DNA from: Symbiodinium natans
Taxonomy: Eukaryota > Sar > Dinophyceae > Suessiales > Symbiodiniaceae
Reading direction: 5' to 3'
DNA length: 64,000 nucleotides
Assembly (NCBI GenBank): GCA_905221605.1
Contig: CAJNDS010002611.1
Location: 1-64,000 of the forward strand
The translations under genes were made by a program, and so were the position numbers. This document shows positions 20,025 to 29,829 of the stretch, in pieces (position 1 is the stretch's first letter; every line of letters begins with the position of its first letter). The notes beneath the pieces were generated by a model. The model was not told the origin of the DNA, ran no database searches, and saw nothing but the letters and a program-made list of their open reading frames with translations.

Positions 20025-20205
20025 GTCTCCTGGTCCCCTGGTCCTCTGGTCCTCTGGTACCCCGGCCCTCTGGCCCTGGTCCGTTGATCTTCTGGTCCTC
20101 TGGCCTTCTGGTTGCTTGGTGCTGTGGTCCTCTGGTCACGTGGTCCTCTGGTCCTCCGGTCCTCCGGTCCTCTGGTCCTCTGGTCCTCTGGTCCCCGGTC
20201 CCGTG
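20025..20205 (+). repeat. TCCTCTGG-type tandem minisatellite
   Basis: About 180 bp of degenerate 7-8 bp units (TCCTCTGG, TCCCCTGG, TCCTCCGG) with strong strand asymmetry: pyrimidine/G on the plus strand. On the minus strand it would encode Arg-Gly-Pro-Glu-Asp repeats, an artefact. It sits between a hairpin-repeat copy and AT-rich DNA. Confidence 0.85.
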
Positions 20206-20470
20206 GTTTTTATTTATGTATTTTTTGGTCATAATGGTATATTTAGTTATGTAGGAAAACATAACAGAACATCATATGTTAGAATTTATATATATATATA
20301 TACATACACATATCAATGTATGTGTATACATTAAAACAAAGTACAACAAAATAATATAATGGAACAGAGAGTATCATAGAACAAAATTTCGTATAGTATA
20401 CCTTTGTATCAAAAAAATATAATAAAATCGTAAAAACAAAGCATATATGTATATATTTAATGCTATTTTG
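20206..20470. other. AT-rich spacer with (TA)n
   Basis: A sharp drop in GC compared with flanking DNA, with TATATATATATA at about 20287-20301 and many ATA/TAT words. No gene is seen. Confidence 0.6.
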
Positions 20471-20554
20471 GAACCCGTGTTTTTTTTGTTGTGGGTGCTT
20501 TTTTGCTGTGGGTGCTTTTTTCGGGGGCCGCCCTGGTGAGTGAGTGACCTGGCG

Positions 20555-20655
20555 CGTGTCGCCCCCGCACCCGCAGCAAAAAAAAAAACGCCCCCGCACC
20601 CGCAGCAAAAAAAAAACGTGCCCCCGCACCCGCAGCAAAAAAAAACGCCCCCCCC
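20555..20655 (+). repeat. CGCCCCCGCACCCGCAGC-A(n) minisatellite, 3 units
   Basis: Three ~29-bp units of a C-rich block (CCCCCGCACCCGCAGC) followed by a run of 8-10 A. The same unit recurs about seven times at 22107-22303. Minus-strand frames (Phe-Phe-Ala-Ala-Gly-Ala-Gly-Ala) are artefacts. Confidence 0.9.
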
Positions 20656-20740
20656 CCTTCCTCCCCACCCGCCAGGTCATTTGTTTTGCAATTTCCTCCC
20701 CAACCCCGCCCCCAACGCCCCCCCTCCTTTAAACTGTGCA

Positions 20741-21260
20741 AGCGTTTTCAAAGCATTGAATCCTTCCCGAGACCATCATGCGAGCATTGTGTTTGCAAAC
20801 GGCGGAGGGAGGGCTGCACCCCGCCCGACCCCCATTCTTTAAAACCGTGCCAGCTCGGTTCACAGCATATGAACCCTGCCCAAGCCTATCATGCGAGCAT
20901 TGGGTTTGCCAATGGGGGGGCAACCCCCCCGCTTCTTAAAGCCATGCCAGCTTGCTTCAAAGCAAATGAATCCTTTCCGAACCCATCATGAGAGCATTCC
21001 CCCCCGCTTGAAAGGGGGGGGGGGCTGCGCTTTTTAGCCGGGCAAACTTCCTTCAATCATACGAATCCCTCCAAACCCATGATGATGCGAGCATTGTGTT
21101 TGCAAATGGTGGGGGCTGCGCCCCCCCCAACCCCCCCGCTAATTTTAGCCGGCAAGCCTGCTTCAAAGCTTACGAATCCTTTCCAAACCAATGATGCGAG
21201 CATTGTGTTTTTAAATGCCGCGGTCTGCGCAGCCCCGAACCCCCTGAAAAAAGAGGGAAT
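20741..21260 (+). repeat. G-rich hairpin repeat, copies 2-6 (cluster A)
   Basis: There are five tandemly placed, diverged units starting near 20741, 20850, 20945, 21045 and 21150. Each carries TTCAAAGCAT(A/T)TGAATCC, then CCCATGATGCGAGC, then ATTGTGTTTGCAAATG (missing in the copy at 20945), then GGGGG...CTGCGCCCCCC. The spacing is about 100 bp. The six-residue reading MRALCLQMGG is a by-product of the repeat. Confidence 0.85.
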
Positions 21261-21299
21261 ATATGCTTGCTTTCCTACAAAAATTCAGACCTTATAGTG

Positions 21300-22105
21300 G
21301 AAGTTGAATTTTCCGTTTAAAAATGGAGATATAAACGTCTGCTTAGTAAAGAATCGAGAAAATAGAGCTTGTGTTATGAGACATGAACAAAGACACTTGT
21401 TGTCTACGAGTCACAGATAGATAGAGATAATGCATGTACTCTTATGACAATATAGAGAATTAGCTTTTCATGTATTCCTCTCTCATGTCTTCCTCATGAA
21501 ATAAAGAGAAGAAGTCCGAAAATACTGACAAAGTAGTAAACTACAGAACAATAGAGGTTTTCGCTATACAATATAGAGAAATTAGAGGTTTCCTATGACA
21601 ACATAGAGGAAATAGAGGCTTCCATACGAAAATATAGCGAAAATAGAAAGTGTTTTCATATTAAAATGTAGAGGTCTTGATATTCAAATATAGAGAACAG
21701 ACTGTTCAAATGTTAAGAAAATGGAGGTTTGCCTATTCAGAGACAGAGAAAATAATAGGCTTCCTATTAAAATAGGACAAGAGGAACAACAACACTTTTA
21801 ATTGCAAGTCACATATTGAGATAACACAGAAAATTAGTTTCTCATGTGTTCCTCTCTCATGTCTTCCTCATTAAATATAGAGCGATATAGACAAAAACAG
21901 AGAGAAACAGAGGTTTTCGTTATAAAATATAGAGAAATAGAGGTTTTCGTATTAAAGTATAGAGAATTTAGAAAAACTAGAGGTTTTCATACTAAATGTA
22001 GAGAAAATAGAGGTTTTCATATTCGAATGTAGAGAAGAAAGAGGTTTTCCTATTAAAAATTAGAGAAAATTGAGGTTTTCGTAGTAAAATATAGAGAAAA
22101 CAGCA
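21300..22105 (+). repeat. AT-rich array of ATATAGAGAAAATAGAGGTTTTC-like units
   Basis: This array of ~800 bp has ~36-bp degenerate units combining AAATATAGAGAAA, TAGAGGTTTTC and a short AT linker. The copies are best preserved at 21560-21640 and 21890-22095. There are no conserved spacers or terminal leader, so it is a satellite-like array and not CRISPR. No genes. Confidence 0.8.
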
Positions 22106-22106
22106 A

Positions 22107-22305
22107 AAACGCTCCGCACCCGCAGCAAAAAAACTAACGCGCCCCCACGGCACCCGCAACAAAAAAAAAACGCGCCCCCGCACCCGCAGCAAAAAAAAAC
22201 GCGCCCCCGCGCCCGCAGCAAAAACAAAAACGCGCCCCCGCGCCCGCAGCAAAAAACAAACGCGCCCCGCACCCGCAACAAAAAAACACCCGCAGCAAAA
22301 TAGAA
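22107..22305 (+). repeat. CGCCCCCGCACCCGCAGC-A(n) minisatellite, about 7 units
   Basis: A second, longer array of the unit seen at 20555-20655. It has six to seven ~28-31 bp units whose A run is broken in places by C (AAAACAAA). It directly follows the ATAGAG array. Confidence 0.9.
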
Positions 22306-22373
22306 AACATTCTTACCATGCTATTTTATATAGAATTCATAATGCGCAATACATGTTTATTGTTTGTCTGTTG

Positions 22374-22690
22374 CCGGGCAAGCTTCTTCAACGCCGTATG
22401 AATACCTTCCAAGCCCATGATGCGAGCATTGTGTTTGCAAATGGGGGGGGGGTTCTGCGCAACCCCCACCCCTCAAACCCCCCGCAGTTTTTAAAGCCGG
22501 GCAAGCTTGCTTCAAAGCATATGAATATCCTTTCCAAACCAATGGTGCGAGCATTGTGTTTGCAAATGGGGGGTCTGCGCCCCCCCCCCCCCCAACCCCC
22601 CGCTGTTTTCTTAGTCCGGGCAAGCTTGCTTCAAAGCACATGAATCCTTCCAATCCCATGATGCGAGCACTTTTTTGCAAAAAAGAACAT
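22374..22690 (+). repeat. G-rich hairpin repeat, copies 7-9 (cluster A)
   Basis: Three units start near 22374, 22498 and 22613. The last is truncated after ATGATGCGAGCA. The first two have long G runs facing C runs (GGGGGGGGG...CCCCCACC and GGGGGTCTGCGCCCCCCC). They are oriented as copies 1-6. Confidence 0.85.
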
Positions 22691-23395
22691 GAAGACACAA
22701 TAAGATACAATAATATACAGGAATACATTGCAAAATGAAGCAATAATATACAATAATACACACAAAACACACACGAAAACACAACAATATACAAGTATAT
22801 ACAGGAATATGCAGCAATATACACGTAAAAAAGAATAACTTACAATAATTTTCAGTAATTGACAATAATATTCAATAATAGACAACAATATACAATACTA
22901 TACAAAATTTACAATAATATACAACAATATATACAATAATTTTCAAAAAAGTACGAAAATATTCGGTAATATAGAAAACACAAAAACACAATGACATACA
23001 ATAATATAAAATAGTATACAAAACAACAATAATATACAATAGTAGACAATAATATACAATAATATGCAAGAATTTTCAATAATGCGCGATAATATAGAAT
23101 AATCTGCAATAGCATACAAAAAAATTCAAAAATATACAATAATATACAGTAATCTACAAAAGATTAGAAGAATATACAAGAATTTTAACAAGATACAATA
23201 ACATTCAATAATATGCAACAATACGCAAGAGTATACAAAAAGTACAAGAAAATACAAGACAATAAAACAATACTCAACAATATATACAACTACATACAAT
23301 AATATGCAAGAATATACAATGGCATACATTATTATTATTATTATTATTATTATCTTTTTTATTATACAAGAATATACTATACTATGCCATAGTAT
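22691..23395. repeat. AT-rich array of AATATACAATA units and (ATT)n
   Basis: About 650 bp of degenerate AATATACAAT / ACAATAATAT words with very low GC, ending in (ATT)n at about 23328-23352. On the minus strand it gives Tyr/Ile/Val/Cys-rich pseudo-frames. No gene. Confidence 0.85.
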
Positions 23396-23424
23396 ACGCA
23401 TTTTTTTGAAACTTCTAATGCCAA

Positions 23425-23690
23425 GATGCCAGAAATGCTGCTGCTATTTTCAGTATTTGCAGCCTCTGGCAACTCAGAAATGCTGCAGTGTACAATATTT
23501 CCAGCCTCTGAAAGCGCAGAACTACTGCTATATACAATATCTGCAGCCTCTCTGGAAACTCAGAAATGCTGCTATTTTCAGTAGTTCTCGCATAAATCCT
23601 GTCTTTTTTCGGTATTTAGAGCTTGCGAACGGTCAGAACTGCTGCATTTCTGGGCGTTTACAGCCTCCGCTCCGCTTGCAAGAAGCCTTC
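23425..23690 (+). repeat. ~60-bp tandem repeat with CAGCCTCTGG core
   Basis: There are four to five diverged units with the order CAGAAATGCTGC, TATTTTCAGTATT and TGCAGCCTCTGG/GCAACT. It marks the boundary between the AT-rich island and the copia relic to its right. Confidence 0.75.
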
Positions 23691-23953
23691 GAAGCCTTCA
23701 GTAAATTATTTTTGATCCCAAAAATAAGGGTTAGTTTTTGATCCGCCTAGAAATAGATTATTTTTTGAGATCCCAAATAATTTTTGTTCGATCCCCTACC
23801 CCAGGTGCTGCAAGGTTGTATCGACGTTGCGAAAACCATGCTGCCCTCAAAGCGAAAGCTCTTGTTCGCCAGTTTTTTGGAGAAAAAGAGTCTCGATCCA
23901 CCACAATAGTGCTAGCAGAGCTGTCGCCAAAACATCCTGTGCCCGGTCATCGC

Positions 23954-24301
23954 CTAGATCAAGGGAAGGATTCTCGCCCCTTCGGCCACAGCAGTAGCTA
24001 CGGCGTCCGTTTCAGCTTCGCAAATAAACCATGCGGTTATAGTCGGTTTGGTGCTCCACCAGGCCAGTGGAGAACTGTTGACACCAATCAGGCCTCCCGA
24101 TCGGAAACGGCTTCCTGCAAGAGAAAAAGATTCATTCCAAACATCCAGCGTGGCATCCGACATCGAAGAACCCTGAAAACGTATGCCCACTTCAAGTGTT
24201 CCACATAGGTAAGATGCGATGCCGAATTGATATCGTGTACCCCAAAGCAGACAGCCGTTGTGAGCCCCGAAGATGAAGCGAGCTTCGCTGATGCAACTCA
24301 C
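23954..24301 (-). pseudogene. copia RNase H fragment
   Basis: A 115-codon frame with the copia RNase H signature: SMSDATLDVW in the Asp strand, GGLIGVNSSPLAWWSTK in the central hairpin, and AETDAVATAVAEG in the Glu helix. It lies at the 3' end of the element as expected. Confidence 0.7.
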
Positions 24302-24820
24302 TCAAGATCCATCGTCGTTGATGAAATGACTGCGCCACTCTTGTCAAACTTGATCTGCAACCCAATGAAGTTAAGTTTCGGAATCCTTTCTAGGCTGAAA
24401 TCACCATCTCGTAAGGGTTTCCCCTCTTCTCTGCTGATGAACCCAGTTAACTTCGTGGGTCCAATAAACTTCATGCATGCTGTGACCACGTTTGGCTGTC
24501 CAACTGTAAACACATCGTCCACATAAATCCCTGCAATGTCCGCAATAGCACCTGAAGATACGTCCTGAAAAGTAAAACGTCCTCTTCGTCAGAAACAAGA
24601 CAAGGCTTAAAGCTCACGCCTACTCCCTGTATGTCGGTTCCATTGATGGTGTCATCTCGCAGCTTGCTCCATGCTCTGGGCTTCTCCTCAATCCATAGAG
24701 GAGCTTGCGAGCTCGCGTAGGACGTTGGGCTTGACCAGTCCCATGCGACGAAGCGTGCTTGGCGGTTCCAACAAGGCAATATCATCATCATCGTCATCAT
24801 CGTCATCGTCAAGCTTAGAG
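24298..24820 (-). pseudogene. copia reverse transcriptase fragments
   Basis: One frame holds MGLVKPNVLRELASS before a stop. A second frame holds KPRAWSKLRDDT, where copia RTs have the YGLRxSPRAW region. A third holds GIYVDDVFTVGQ, the catalytic YVDD box. An (ATC)n microsatellite at about 24783-24808 adds ten Asp codons inside the domain. The element is non-functional here. Confidence 0.7.
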
Positions 24821-25294
24821 TTTAAAAACGCCAACGACATTTCCAGAAGCGCCGACCCAGTCATGGTGATCACTGAGTTGATGACCCATGATTCTGAGTG
24901 CTGTCGGGCTCACATTCTGGGTGGATACCTCTGAACCGTCATGAGCGAACCTTTGCCTTCCACGGCGGTCTGTTCTGAGCGGCATCGTTGTCGTCCGCTG
25001 AAGCCTCTTCCGGTTTGCGAGTGGTCACCAGCTTTGTCGGAAGATGTTTCGGAACTCGTTCGCTATCTTTCAGATAGCAATGAGGTTTGCTTGCGCGGCA
25101 AGCTCCTCCTCAACACGGAACTGATCACCGGGCTGCGCTATATGGCTGTCCGGAACAGCTGATGTCTTGCCACTTTCTGGTGATCAGCGGACGCAATGAT
25201 ACAGCAGTCCATTCAAAACATCCAGTGCATGCCACGCCCCTCCTAGGTGCTTGGGAAACCGCAGCCATGCTCCGTCACTTTCCCACAAGAAACC

Positions 25295-25654
25295 TCATCC
25301 AACTCGTGTCAATTCATATGCCGGAGATCGTGGAGTTTGATTCCGACCGTGAATCAGTATTTCACCGTCCCCATTCCGCCATGCCTCCACTTCTTGGCCG
25401 TCTGCGGGTTGCAAAGGTGTTTGTGGTATCTTCTGCTGTCCAGACCAAAACACTTCTTTGGCTCCGCTGTCAAGGAGAACGCATTCATTCTTGACCATCT
25501 CCGCCACGTTTTTGTTTGCTGTCGGAACATGCCCTCTTGATGGTCCTGCCAGCGACTTTCGCTGCTGTCCTGGATAAAAAGATTTACTCAGGGGTCCTGC
25601 TTGCGAAAGATGACGATGTGGATCCTGGTGGCGGTTGAAACACAGGTGGTCCAT
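25295..25654 (-). pseudogene. copia protease fragment
   Basis: A 119-codon frame containing CVLLDSGAKEVF, matching the Asp-Ser-Gly active-site loop of retroelement aspartic proteases. The flanks are not recognisable and the frame ends before any integrase motif. Confidence 0.5.
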
Positions 25655-26556
25655 TCATTGCGACAGCTCCTGACCGCTCAGCACTATTGGTGGCCGCTTT
25701 GCCCCGGCCTTGGTTGGTGGTGCCTTAGCCCTTTGTGGCCCAACTCCAGCAAACCAAAACTGGTTGAGCTGGTGATACCATCGCTGCCGCGAACACTTCA
25801 CTTCCATCTTCAAGATCAATTGCCCAGCCCATACACGCCTCTCGGATAACCAGATCATAGAACTGCACATAGACCCTCTGAAGCCGCATCACGCGCTGAG
25901 TTTCCGAGATTTCAAAGTCCTCAAGTGGCAAGTGTTAGTCCCACGCAGCTGCGGTTTGCACCAAACTTTCTGCAATCGTAAATGGCCTTGCCATCCTCTC
26001 TCACTGTGGTCCCCATCACCAGGTTTTACTCGTCTAGCCGTAAAAGCTCTCGCCGCTGATGCCTTGGCTTTGCTTTTTGGTTGAGCTTTGGGCTTTGCCA
26101 CTGCTGCTGCGTTGCCGCCTTCAGCGCCAACCAAAGACTCCTTTCCCGTTGTCGTTCCTTGGACATCTTTCCGATACTTCTCGTCGTGGTTGAAATTGCG
26201 CTTCTTCTTGTAGCAACCAGCGGGAGTGAAGTAGAAACGACAGGGTTTGTCTCGTTTTGTAGCATTCGGCTTAGATGGGCCAGTCCTTGCCCTTTCCCTT
26301 TGTCTCCTTGCCTTTCGTTTTGCCTTTTTCTGACTCTTTGCCCTTACCTTTGCCTTTTGTTGCTGTCGACGCCTCCTCGGAACCTGACTGCCGCTGTTTG
26401 TTTAGACGAACGATCTCGTCAGCACGTTTCCAAGATCAAATTCACTCCCTTCGCTGTCGGAAATTGAATCTCAGGAGCAAGTTTAACAAAGGCTCATCCG
26501 TGTATATAGTGAGTCCAACTTTCGTGCAAGTCTTCGCGTCAACATGGATAGTGATG

Positions 26557-27093
26557 TCATTGTCCGCCTCCCGGCTGAGCCAATGTCACCACCTCCTCAA
26601 GAAGACCAAGGGATGTCATGGTTGTGTTTGGATCTTCAACCACAGCTGACTTTACGTCCTGAGGCAGAACTTTCAAAAGTCCAACCACCAGTCGTGATTC
26701 CCGATCTCTGTACTTCTTCTCTACCGTTGGGCTAGCTTCTCCGGAACCACCAGACATACGTGTCTCGTGTCGCTTTTCAGCCGCGTCAAACCGTCCCTCA
26801 ACATACCTCACAAAAGGACCGCTGACCGTTTCGCATACTGCAACAAACTGTCGTTTCCAGGTGGTAAATGCAAGAGCTGTTTCCCATGGCTGCCCTGTAA
26901 CGGCAGTATGCATCGGCAGCTCCAACAAAGCCTTCCACTGCCCATTTGGAATATCTGGCACCACTGTTGCGAACGCCTCTCCTGTCGCTGCTGGTATCCC
27001 ACTCACCGATGGTGGCTTTGGCACGGACGATTGTGAAAGACCTGGAGGGTGGAGGTTGCAAGCCCCAAGGGTTTTGCGCCGTTTCAGGCTCAT
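26557..27093 (-). pseudogene. copia gag-like fragment
   Basis: A 178-codon open frame with Pro/Gly-rich start, WETALAFTTWKRQFVAVCE and a helical C-terminal part (ESRLVVGLLKVLPQDVKSAV) typical of copia gag in general layout. It is followed, out of frame, by a Cys-Cys-His-type finger whose third Cys is absent. It is the longest intact piece of the element. Confidence 0.6.
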
Positions 27094-27574
27094 ATGTCCA
27101 CCACGGGAACCTCTGCGCCAGCTCCTGGAGTCATCTGGATTGCTGGCACTGTCTCAAGGCCCGTTTCCATCACTGTTCGCACAGGCCTTCCACCTGCTCC
27201 AATCGTTCAAGGAATTCCTCAGCCCTCTGTGCCAAATCGACAGATTCTCGTCCCAAGCAATCCACTCGGTCACGTAGAAAGTCTCTACCTCATGACCATC
27301 GGCCCACAGCCTACCGTCAGGAGCATCTTGCCCCGCGTCTCTTTCGATGTATGAACTGCAGCCTCCTTACGCTCTCGTTCAATGAAGACACCTGCCCGAC
27401 AAGCAGCTCCATTCTCGCAAGCAAAGTGGCTTCCCTCTGAACTGCACCATTGATTTCGTGCTTCACTCCAGCCATCTCGTGTTTTTGTTCCTCGAGATAC
27501 GACTGTAGGTCGGATTTGAGTTGATCAAGCTCATTCCGACTTGCATCCCTAGCATCAACTAGGCATTGCACCAT

Positions 27575-28572
27575 TGTCTGTTGCGCAGCCAGAATGAGAT
27601 AGAAGGTGATTTCACATTGACGTCAATCTACTTGTTCTGATACAGCCGCGCCCTACCCGCCACCGGCATGCGCCATCTTTACAGCATATGGAGAGATTGT
27701 TAATGGCTTTCAATCGCCAGAGACAGGAGCTTTTTTTTCGAACATGTTGCCGTCTATGGGGTCGTAAAAATTCTGGCTGTGTTTGCAAGCGGAAACGCAG
27801 GGGAGTGAGTGCACATGCAGGCTAGCATGCCTTTACCCAATTTGCACGGACCCTTTGAATCTGCGTAGCTGCAGCTGAATTGTTGCCAGCTTGCGGATGC
27901 TCATCAGTGCACCATCGTGCGCGCAGCAATGTTTGGTGATTTGTAGGATCGCAGAGATCCGTCAGGAAACGAGGAGGAGGCCATCACCCCACTATTGCAT
28001 GCTTGGATCGTTCAAGTTTGCCTTCTGTCTTCTCATTCCATCATTGTTTGTGTGAGCACACGGGTCGAAGCATTCGTGAGTTTTCTGAAGTAGAAGTATG
28101 TGCACGCCACAAGAATGCAGAAATAATGGACACTTGCTCCATATCTATCAAAGCATTCAAGGCTCTCACGCCGGGTCTTCCAGCGCCTTCAAACCGATGA
28201 GTGACTTTAGGGGAGCATGTCTCTTTCTTCTTATGATGTGAGAAGGCGAAGAAGTGCAGATCAAGATTGGCTCGGGCAAGACAGGCGTGAATAGCCGCCA
28301 AGATCAGAAAGCCAGAAGCTATTTTGAAGCAATGTTGGATCAACACTTCCTGTGCAGGTTCTGCAGGTGTTGGGTCACAGTGAGCCCACCTAAGCCTGAG
28401 ACGATTGTTCACCCTGCCGGCGGCAATGCGGGATGCTGGTAGAAAATTTACGATGTACTTCCTGGTGGAAGCATGTTGCAGTACACACTGATGTAAGATT
28501 CTTAACAACAAGGCCCGCGCGCCGATCACGTGCGGAATTCGAGCGTGTAGCATGTCATGCAAGTGCTCTTAA
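27575..28572. other. No gene recognised between copia relic and orphan ORF
   Basis: Short frames only. A promoter or upstream exons of the plus-strand gene at 28.6 kb could lie here but none can be supported. Confidence 0.4.
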
Positions 28573-28635
28573 CAGCGCACATGTGCAGCTCAAATACCGT
28601 ACTGCGGACTGCCGTATGACTGCACGGACCCAGGC

Positions 28636-29826
28636 ATGCAGGGGTTTCGAGAGGAATGCACCTCTTTCATGGCACCCCTTGCCGCTCCAACGCATGGTTG
28701 GGAGGAATGGGTCCAAGCAGCGAGGCATGCATCGGAGCTCGCCCAGACAGCTCGCTGTGGTCAAGCGTCCCTGGCACAAATCCGAACCCGCCTTAACCAC
28801 TGGCAGATGATGTCGAAAGACGGCTCATCTGACCACCACTCTGCGAAGGTGTGGGAAAGCTTGCTTTGCGACTGCTGCCGTACTTTTGTTGAACACTGTG
28901 CCGAGATTGTGGAGACGTCTGGCATCCCGTCAAGGTCCGCATCAAACATTTTAGGAGCTGCAGTCAGACTTGCTGAGGTTGTCGGGAAGACTGGGCTCCT
29001 TTTGGCAGCAGTGGATTCGGATCTGTCGCTGATGTCAGAGAGAGTTCAGAAGCTTGAGCTGTTGTATGACGTCCTGGTTCCCCGGGTCGAGGCGGTTGCC
29101 GGTGAGGCATCTGTTGCAGATTCCCGGGCAAAGAAGGCAGAGGAGGAAGCGGGAAACGTGAGAAAGGAATGTCAACACCTGATGAGATCACTTCGCCACA
29201 AATGTGCAGCCGCAGAGAAACGAGCCACAGAACTTGCGAGACAGGTAGCGCAGTTAAGTCGGCTGAGAGCAGCCCGAAGCGGCAGTTCGGGACGCCCAAG
29301 TCGTGGCCGTGGGACGGGCATTGCCGCATATGGCAGGCCACACAGCTCAGAATCCTCCAGACATTCCAGCTTACCTGATGCTGATCTTGATGGTGCAGCG
29401 GAGGCACTGTCAGCACTACAAGGAGAATCAAGAGAGTGGCAAGATGACAACTACGACACCTGGAACAGGCACACTGTCGCAGCCGAAGGAGCTGGTGAGG
29501 CCGAGAAAGCCAAGGTCGCTCCGAGCTCAAAGAATCTGATTGGGCAGGATCCATTGGATCCCCTAGCCAACTTTGTTGAAGCAGCGCTCGGTCATTTGCT
29601 GTCACTTGTAAAGCAGGCACAGCAGTCACACCCCACTTTGCAACCAGAGTGGCTGGATGATTCGATGGGGCTTGACTTAGCAGACTTAGCAGTAACTGCC
29701 GAAGCTGCTAGGGATTGGGCAGATTGCGCTCTGGCATCGCTCGATCCTTCGCTGGCATCGTCAGTAAAACAATCTGCATCCCATCTTCGTTGCATGGCAG
29801 AGTTGCTAAGCACTTCCGCACGGTGA
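28636..29826 (+). CDS. Orphan coiled-coil protein (long uninterrupted ORF)
   Basis: It encodes 396 residues and ends in TGA at 29824-29826. The frame is open back to 28573, so the ATG at 28636 may be internal to a longer exon. Residues ~1-110 are helical with Trp and Cys. About 130-215 form a clear coiled coil (SERVQKLELL, then KKAEEEAGNVRKE, then EKRATELARQVAQL). A Ser/Arg/Gly-rich linker (RAARSGSSGRPSRGRG) follows, then an acidic segment and a helical C-terminal region (about 290-390) rich in Ala and Asp. No catalytic motif is present. It is unusually exon-rich for this window: ~1.2 kb without an intron, possibly a retroposed copy. No function can be named. Confidence 0.6.
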   Translation: MQGFREECTSFMAPLAAPTHGWEEWVQAARHASELAQTARCGQASLAQIRTRLNHWQMMSKDGSSDHHSAKVWESLLCDCCRTFVEHCAEIVETSGIPSRSASNILGAAVRLAEVVGKTGLLLAAVDSDLSLMSERVQKLELLYDVLVPRVEAVAGEASVADSRAKKAEEEAGNVRKECQHLMRSLRHKCAAAEKRATELARQVAQLSRLRAARSGSSGRPSRGRGTGIAAYGRPHSSESSRHSSLPDADLDGAAEALSALQGESREWQDDNYDTWNRHTVAAEGAGEAEKAKVAPSSKNLIGQDPLDPLANFVEAALGHLLSLVKQAQQSHPTLQPEWLDDSMGLDLADLAVTAEAARDWADCALASLDPSLASSVKQSASHLRCMAELLSTSAR

Positions 29827-29829
29827 TGC

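Larger units (their letters stand above)
23850..27574 (-). pseudogene. Decayed Ty1/copia-type retrotransposon
   Basis: On the minus strand the order is a gag coiled coil (27574-27317), a gag capsid-like frame (27093-26557), a CRFYFTPAGC zinc-finger relic (about 26260-26190), a protease relic with LLDSGAKE (about 25500), RT fragments with YVDD (about 24526-24515) and RNase H (24301-23954). The frame changes repeatedly. The ~0.8 kb between protease and RT palm is too short to hold an integrase core, so a large internal deletion is likely. No LTRs were recognised. The gag-PR-(IN)-RT-RH order fits copia, not gypsy. Confidence 0.8.

Noticed and set aside
20463-22319. Minus-strand frames coding Phe-Phe-Ala-Ala-Gly-Ala-Gly-Ala repeats
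   Set aside because: They translate the C-rich/poly-A minisatellites.
21300-23395. CRISPR-like regularly spaced repeats
   Set aside because: Units are degenerate and contiguous with no unique spacers of constant length, no leader and no cas genes; the context is eukaryotic.
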